Shown: piece after piece, positions 12,783 through 16,767 of the stretch
Position numbering within the stretch: position 1 is the stretch's first letter
How the letters are laid out: every line of letters starts with the position of its first letter
Assembly: GCA_003644265.1 (NCBI GenBank)
Contig: QNBX01000101.1
Span: 1-16,767 of the forward strand
Direction of reading: 5' to 3'
From: Planctomycetota bacterium
GTDB taxonomy: Bacteria; Planctomycetota; B15-G4
DNA length: 16,767 bases
The notes under the pieces: generated by a model
Database searches by the model: none
What the model was told of the DNA's origin: nothing
What the model saw: the letters and a program-made list of their open reading frames with translations, nothing else
Program-made: the position numbers and the translations under genes

Positions 12783-13096
12783 TCAGCCCTGGCTGGGTCC
12801 CCCTCGATCGAGTGCGAGCCCGGCCAGGGCGGCGAGCGCGGTCTTTCGTCGTGCGCCGCATACTGGCGGCGCCACGTGCACAGGCTCGCCGTCGAGAGGC
12901 CGTGGAGCGCGCAGAAGACGCGCATCTCCTCGTCCGAGGCCTCGTGCGCACGGATCAGGGCGAGCTTGTCGCCCGCGCTGTAACAACGCGACAAGCGACG
13001 GGGGGCTGGGGCGACGCCGGTCGGGCGCGCCTCGCCCCTCCGGGGCTCACCGCCCCCGACCGCTCCGGCCCGTGAGCTTTGCTGAATGGACTCCAT
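12783..13096 (-). pseudogene. Decayed IS transposase OrfA-like helix-turn-helix protein
   Basis: ATG 13096 is preceded by AGAAGGAGGCC, a near-perfect Shine-Dalgarno sequence. After about 38 variable residues the product reads YSAGDKLALIRAHEAS then EEMRVFCALHGLSTASLCTWRRQYA (39-80). This is a helix-turn-helix of the IS3/IS66 OrfA kind, in which a 'hGLs.stL..WrrqY' end is typical. Beyond residue 83 the sequence stops looking like a transposase; the open frame simply runs on, antisense, through the hexapeptide gene to 12161. A neighbouring frame reads on as ALAALAGLALDRGGPSQG to a stop at 12783, which suggests a frameshift. No OrfB, catalytic DDE domain or matching inverted repeats are visible, so the element is a remnant. 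Confidence 0.6.
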
Positions 13097-13097
13097 G

Positions 13098-13140
13098 ATG
13101 GCCTCCTTCTGACCAGGATTCCTGGCCGCTGGGAGGCCAT
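13098..13140 (-). promoter_or_regulatory. Leader hairpin holding the transposase Shine-Dalgarno sequence
   Basis: ATGGCCTCC (13098-13106) pairs perfectly with GGAGGCCAT (13132-13140), and inside it CCAGG (13113-13117) pairs with CCTGG (13121-13125) around a three-base loop. Two six-base strands form a symmetric internal loop. On the minus-strand transcript the 3' arm is the Shine-Dalgarno sequence of the OrfA-like gene, so the stem would hide it. RBS-sequestering leaders that block read-through expression are known in IS10, IS50 and IS200. Confidence 0.55.
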
Positions 13141-13187
13141 GACGCCGGTCTGATCGGACTCGTCAAAGCGGAAGGAGTTTTCCTACA

Positions 13188-13556
13188 CCCCACAGGCGTC
13201 GCATCCCGTGTCTCATGGTGTCTCGTCGCGTGCCGTGGCCGCGTCGCCCGGAACACGCGGCCGACCTCGGACCGCATAGACCAACGCATGCTCCACGAGC
13301 CGCCCCAACTCAGGGTCAGGCTCGCGCTTTGATCCTGCCGACAGGATCGAGGGGCCGCGCTCCGATGGCTATGATCGGCGCGGGGTCGCGGCGCCCGGCA
13401 ACCCGCACCGGATCGGCGCTCACCTCAGCCGGCGCCCGCCGGCGGGCACCGCGCGCAGCAACCACCTCGGCACACACCGCTCCCCTGGCGAGAGATCACA
13501 TGCACCCGCAGGCCCCAAGGCACAAGCCGACGTCGGCGCCCGAGGACGCCGGGCGA
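13188..13556. other. Non-coding stretch with no identified feature
   Basis: Frames here are open only because of GC content: their products are Arg/Ala/Pro-rich without family features, and rare codons are frequent. A perfect 14-bp palindrome GCCCGCCGGCGGGC lies at 13434-13447 without a T-run. I see no tRNA, small RNA or CRISPR structure. The left boundary may be the end of the decayed insertion element (TGTAGGAAAAC on the minus strand, 13187-13177). Confidence 0.5.
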
Positions 13557-13655
13557 TCAGGTCTTGATGTGTGCGCGCTTGCGCTTGCGGGCCTTGGCGT
13601 TGCTGGGACGCGTGCCGTGATTGGCCTTCTTGATCTTGCGGTGGGGCTTGGCCAT
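13557..13655 (-). CDS. Very small basic protein, bL37-like (KANHG motif)
   Basis: This 32-codon gene starts at ATG 13655 with GAGGA seven bases upstream. The product begins MAKPHRKIKKANHGTRP, continues with SNAKARKRKRAHIKT, and has about 14 Lys/Arg among 32 residues. The MAK start, basic run and KANHGxRP core resemble bL37, the tiny 50S protein first seen in mycobacterial ribosome structures (whose end is KANHGKRP plus two residues); this comparison is from memory. The extra basic tail differs. Such a chain would suit burial in rRNA. It has its own promoter (13738-13765) and no operon partner. If not ribosomal, an RNA- or DNA-binding role is still likely. Its shortness makes it easy for gene finders to miss. 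Confidence 0.75.
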   Translation of the reverse strand: MAKPHRKIKKANHGTRPSNAKARKRKRAHIKT

Positions 13656-13737
13656 CAGGGGGTCCTCGGCGCTACGCGGAAGGGCGGGAGTCTCGACCGG
13701 CCCAGGGCAGGCTGCCCCGGCCAGCGAAAGGCGGACC

Positions 13738-13765
13738 ATCGTACCGCTCTGGGTGCCTGTGCCAA
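13738..13765 (-). promoter_or_regulatory. Sigma-70-like promoter of the bL37-like gene
   Basis: On the minus strand TTGGCA (13765-13760, five of six consensus bases) is followed after 16 bp by TACGAT (13743-13738, four of six). Initiation near 13731 would give a leader of about 75 nt before ATG 13655. It overlaps the beginning of the divergent exported-protein gene. Confidence 0.6.
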
Positions 13766-15386
13766 GACCCTGGCCGTCGCGTCCTTGCTGGCGCTGCTCG
13801 GCCCGGGGGCTCTGGCCCAGGACGCCGAAGTGCCCGTTGAGCCCGCCCCGGCCGCTCCAACCGACGGCAGCGAGCCCGCCCCCCCCGCTCAAGACCCCGC
13901 CAGCGAGCCCGCTCCGGAGGCCCCAGACGCGGCCGACGAGCCCGATCCCATGGACGCTGCCCCGGCTCAGGACGAGCCCGTGCCGGTGGAAGCAGAGCCG
14001 CCCGAGCCCGAGCCCGAGGAAGCAGACTCCACGCAGGCCCCGCCCACTCCGATCGACGCGGACCCGACCCAGGCCGAGCCCGCTCCCGCCGCTCCCAACC
14101 CGAACAGGGGCATCCCCACCCAGGCCTCCAAGCGCTTCTCGGCAGCCCTGCGGCGCATGCTGGCCACAGAGGAGCAGGCCCAGTCGTTCGAGCAGTTCAC
14201 CCTGGGTTCCCAAGCCCCTGACACGCTGAAGGGCGACCGGCTGGCGCGTTGGCAGCGCGTCTCCCGCGACCAGGAGGACTGGGCCCAGCGCCACAGCGAG
14301 GTCACCGGGGCACCCCTGAGCGTGCCGACGGCCCAGACCGTTGCGCGGGGGCTGAGCCCGCTGGAATCGGTCGTGTTGTCGCGCCTGACCCGGGCCGTGG
14401 AGGCCTCACGAGACGTCCGCCGCGTCGTCTCCATCGAGAGGGAGATCGAGTCGTTCCTCCAGACCGCAAACTGGGGCTCGCGCGACCGCGCCGTCGAGCT
14501 GCGCGATGCCTTGCTGGAGCGCGAGCTGTTGTGGAGCGAGCTGGCGCGCCAGGCCGAAGAGCTGGTGAGCGGCGTGCTGCCATCGGAGGAGCTCTCATCG
14601 ATCCTGAGGACGTTGGACGAGATCTCGCCCGAGACCGCCACGGAAGAGAGCCTGGTCGAGCGCTTGGTGACGGACCCGGCCCTGCAGTCCAAGGTACTCG
14701 GGGAGCTCAACGCCCTGCTGGCGGCGCCCGTGGACAACAAGCTGCCCACCGAGAGCGACGCAGAGCTGCTGGCCCGGCTCAGCGAACTGCATCAGGAGCT
14801 GATGGAAGCCTCGGGCTTGACCGAGACGCTGGCGCTGACCGAGGCCACCCAGCAGGAGCTCAGCAGCCTCCGGGTGCAGCTTGAGGACCGCGGCGTCAAC
14901 GCGCTCACGCCGGAGAAGCGCGCCAAGGCGGCCGCCCGGAAGGCCGAGCTGCTGGTGCAGCAGAACACGCTGCGTTCGACCTGGAACAACACCGAGCCCG
15001 ACCCCAAAGCCTCCAAGCTGCTGCGCACGACCCAGAACCGGCTCATCCGGCGACGCATGTTCGACCTGGGCATGGAGGCCGCGTTGTTCGGGCACCGCTA
15101 CGACAGGCTGCTCGAGAGCAGCCACGAACTGACCACGCCGGCGCACGTCTGGGCCCACCTGAAGGCTCAGGGCGACCTGATCTCCGCACTGGGCGAGGCC
15201 CGGCCCGCGCCCTCCGCGCTGGACAGCCTGAAGCTGGAGACCCACCCGCTGCCCGCCGGGCCCTTCGACGTGGGCCCCTTGATCGAGCCGCCATCCGAGC
15301 CCGAGCCGCTACCCGAGGCCGAGGCCATGCCCAAGCCCGAGGCCAAGACGCCCAAGCCGATGGACGCGGGCGGCCGGCCCGAGTAA
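13749..15386 (+). CDS. Exported Pro/Glu-rich, helical protein of unknown function
   Basis: From CTG 13749 the product is 545 residues. It opens with a convincing signal peptide (ACAKTLAVASLLALLG, cleavage near GALA/QD at residue 23). A spacer of about 95 residues rich in Glu-Pro, Ala-Pro and Asp (24-118) follows, then a long, charged, mainly helical region (about 125-480; for example REIESFLQTANWGSRDRAVE and LLARLSELHQELMEASGL). A second Pro/Glu-rich tail closes it (about 498-545). I recognise no family; helical periplasmic or surface proteins with acidic Pro-rich spacers look like this. The 5' end is uncertain: no ATG, GTG or TTG lies in frame between the bL37-like gene and the signal peptide. 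The nearest is GTG 13641, which would overlap that gene antisense. Coding from about 13790 onward is secure. Confidence 0.8.
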   Translation: MGACAKTLAVASLLALLGPGALAQDAEVPVEPAPAAPTDGSEPAPPAQDPASEPAPEAPDAADEPDPMDAAPAQDEPVPVEAEPPEPEPEEADSTQAPPTPIDADPTQAEPAPAAPNPNRGIPTQASKRFSAALRRMLATEEQAQSFEQFTLGSQAPDTLKGDRLARWQRVSRDQEDWAQRHSEVTGAPLSVPTAQTVARGLSPLESVVLSRLTRAVEASRDVRRVVSIEREIESFLQTANWGSRDRAVELRDALLERELLWSELARQAEELVSGVLPSEELSSILRTLDEISPETATEESLVERLVTDPALQSKVLGELNALLAAPVDNKLPTESDAELLARLSELHQELMEASGLTETLALTEATQQELSSLRVQLEDRGVNALTPEKRAKAAARKAELLVQQNTLRSTWNNTEPDPKASKLLRTTQNRLIRRRMFDLGMEAALFGHRYDRLLESSHELTTPAHVWAHLKAQGDLISALGEARPAPSALDSLKLETHPLPAGPFDVGPLIEPPSEPEPLPEAEAMPKPEAKTPKPMDAGGRPE

Positions 15387-15447
15387 GCCCCGAGTCCGGA
15401 GCGGGTCGACCGCAGCCGGGCCTGCCCGACGTCAACCAGAGCCCTCG

Positions 15448-16698
15448 TCAGGCGTCGGCGCCCGCGGCCAACTCCTCATCGTTGGCGGCCTGATAGTCGT
15501 CGTAGGTCTCGGTCGGGATGAAGTCGCCGATGTGAGCGTAGCTGCTCGCTTCCTTGATCAGGTTGCGTGCCACCACCAGGCGCTGGATCTGGTTGGTGCC
15601 CTCGTAGATCTGCGTGATCTTGGCGTCACGCATGTACTTCTCGATGGGGTAGTCCTTCATGAAGCCGTAGCCTCCGAAGATCTGCACCGCGTCGGTGGTC
15701 ACCTCCATGGCCACGTCCGTGGCAAAGCTCTTGCTCATGGCGGCCAGGCGGTTGACCGCGGCGGTGTCGCCCTGATCCGCGGCGGTGGCGGCGCGCAGCA
15801 CCAGACCGCGCGCGGCCTCCACCTTGGCGGCCATGCTGCCGAGCATGTCCTGGATCACGCCCATGGACGCCAGGTTCTGGCCGAACTGCTTGCGACGCAG
15901 GGCGTAGGTCACCGCGTACTCGAGCGCTCCCTGCGCCAGGCCGAGGCCCTGGGCCGCCACGCCGGGACGCGCAAAGTCGAGCGTCTTCATGGCGTGCTTG
16001 AAGCCCATGCCGGGACGCCCGCCCAGCAGGTTGGCCACCGGCACGCGCACGTTGTCGAAATGCGTCTCGACCACGGGCACGGCGCGGATGCCCATCTTGT
16101 CCTCGATCTTGCCGATCGTGAAGCCGGGCGTGCCCTTCTCGACGATCAGGGCCGAGATGCGCCGGCTCTTGCTGCCGGGGTCGGTGACCGTGAAGACCGT
16201 GTAGATGGAGGCGATGCCGCCGTTGGTGGTCCACTTCTTCTCGCCGTTGATGACGTAGTGGTCCCCGTCGAGGCGGGCCTGGCAGCGCATGCCGCCGGCG
16301 TCGCTGCCGGCAAACTTCTCCGACAGGCAGAACGCGACCATCTTGTCGCCGCTGGCCACCTGGGGCAGGTAGTGCTGCTTCTGCTCCTCGGTGCCGCCCA
16401 CGATGATGGGGAACGACCCCAGGGCGTTGACCGCGTAGGCCACGCCGGTGGCACCGCAGGCCCGGCTGAGCTGCTCCACCACCAAGCACAGGGCCACGAT
16501 GCCGGCGCCGTGACCGCCGTACTCCTTGGGGATCCAGACGCCCAGCAGGCCGTTGTCGATGTAGGCCTGGCGCACCTCTTCGGGGTACTCCTGAACCTCG
16601 TCGTAGTGCTTGGCGATGGGCCGCACCACCTCCTCGGCGACCTTGCGGGCCACCTCTTGCCAATGGCGGGCTTCCTCGCTGATGACGATCTGGCTCAC
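15448..16698 (-). CDS. Acyl-CoA dehydrogenase
   Basis: The 416-residue flavoenzyme oxidises an acyl-CoA to the trans-2-enoyl-CoA and passes electrons to ETF. Family landmarks are CLSEKFAGSDAGG (124-136, flavin/substrate binding), GEKKWTTNGG (152-161), YALRRKQFGQ (265-274), a GGYGFMKDYPIEKYMRDAK segment (342-360) and IYEGTNQIQR (364-373) with the catalytic base Glu366 in the position used by short-chain enzymes. Chain-length preference cannot be read from sequence. A C-terminal acidic extension of about 25 residues (beyond about 390) is unusual in length. GTG 16698 is chosen because AGGAGAGG lies just before it; the ATG 48 bases upstream has no such site. It converges on the exported-protein gene with a 61-bp gap. 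Confidence 0.95.
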   Translation of the reverse strand: MSQIVISEEARHWQEVARKVAEEVVRPIAKHYDEVQEYPEEVRQAYIDNGLLGVWIPKEYGGHGAGIVALCLVVEQLSRACGATGVAYAVNALGSFPIIVGGTEEQKQHYLPQVASGDKMVAFCLSEKFAGSDAGGMRCQARLDGDHYVINGEKKWTTNGGIASIYTVFTVTDPGSKSRRISALIVEKGTPGFTIGKIEDKMGIRAVPVVETHFDNVRVPVANLLGGRPGMGFKHAMKTLDFARPGVAAQGLGLAQGALEYAVTYALRRKQFGQNLASMGVIQDMLGSMAAKVEAARGLVLRAATAADQGDTAAVNRLAAMSKSFATDVAMEVTTDAVQIFGGYGFMKDYPIEKYMRDAKITQIYEGTNQIQRLVVARNLIKEASSYAHIGDFIPTETYDDYQAANDEELAAGADA

Positions 16699-16767
16699 GG
16701 TGCCTCTCCTGGGTGATGATGAGCGGTCTTGCAGACTCGCCTTCACGTGACGGCGGCGAGGCCGACA

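Noticed and set aside
13047..13289. 80-codon minus-strand frame over the transposase leader
   Set aside because: No ribosome site or recognisable sequence; it crosses the hairpin and the element boundary.
15387..15447. Bidirectional terminator between the convergent genes
   Set aside because: Short GC-rich self-complementary pieces exist (CGGGC-CT-GCCCG), but the loop is too small and there is no T-run on either side.
16743..16767. Minus-strand frame V-G-L-A-A-V-T-stop at the right edge
   Set aside because: It could be the end of a gene upstream of the acyl-CoA dehydrogenase, but eight codons are too few to support a call.

Overview
The window is high-GC (visibly around 70%) bacterial chromosome with strong G/C bias at third codon positions. 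It carries a tRNA gene and about 15 supportable protein genes on both strands. The flavour is Planctomycetota or Myxococcota: an adenylosuccinate lyase of the animal-like type, exported PDZ and Pro/Glu-rich proteins of unknown role, and a tiny KANHG-type basic protein. This lineage call is inference; no marker gene settles it.

Layout. Positions 1-114 hold the last 37 codons of a probable transposase, followed by a minus-strand tRNA-Gly(GCC) with its own promoter (131-253). A YheT-like alpha/beta hydrolase (333-1508, +) converges on a two-gene minus unit: thiD (1530-2372) and a possible TIM-barrel gene that overlaps it by ATGA (2369-3031). Divergent from these is an exported two-PDZ protein (3113-4594) ending in a strictly spaced cysteine repeat. 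It converges, 8 bp away, on a long minus-strand run read from about 10168 down to 4603: a gene of unknown function (a possible degenerate nuclease-like domain), a membrane-anchored helix-hairpin-helix protein (ComEA-like), nadC, a RsbW-type HATPase, a VanZ-like membrane protein, purB, and a repeat-bearing unknown gene. Several of these overlap or nearly touch.

From 10175 three plus-strand genes follow closely: a class V aminotransferase, a CPBP-type membrane protease homologue and a gamma-carbonic-anhydrase-like hexapeptide protein; the last two overlap by ATGA. Positions 12647-13556 are gene-poor. They hold a decayed transposase OrfA with a strong Shine-Dalgarno sequence inside a hairpin, then apparently empty DNA. 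Next come a 32-codon gene for a very basic bL37-like protein (13557-13655, -) with a good promoter, a long exported Pro/Glu-rich helical protein of unknown function with no ordinary start codon (13749-15386, +), and an acyl-CoA dehydrogenase (15448-16698, -).

How the genes work together. Most are housekeeping: thiamine (thiD), NAD (nadC) and purine (purB) synthesis, fatty acid or branched-chain oxidation, and glycine decoding. I see no defence island, CRISPR array, prophage or biosynthetic cluster. The least explained items are the Cys-hexad PDZ protein, the bL37-like micro-gene with its overlapping divergent neighbour, the nuclease-like unknown gene, and the transposase leader hairpin.
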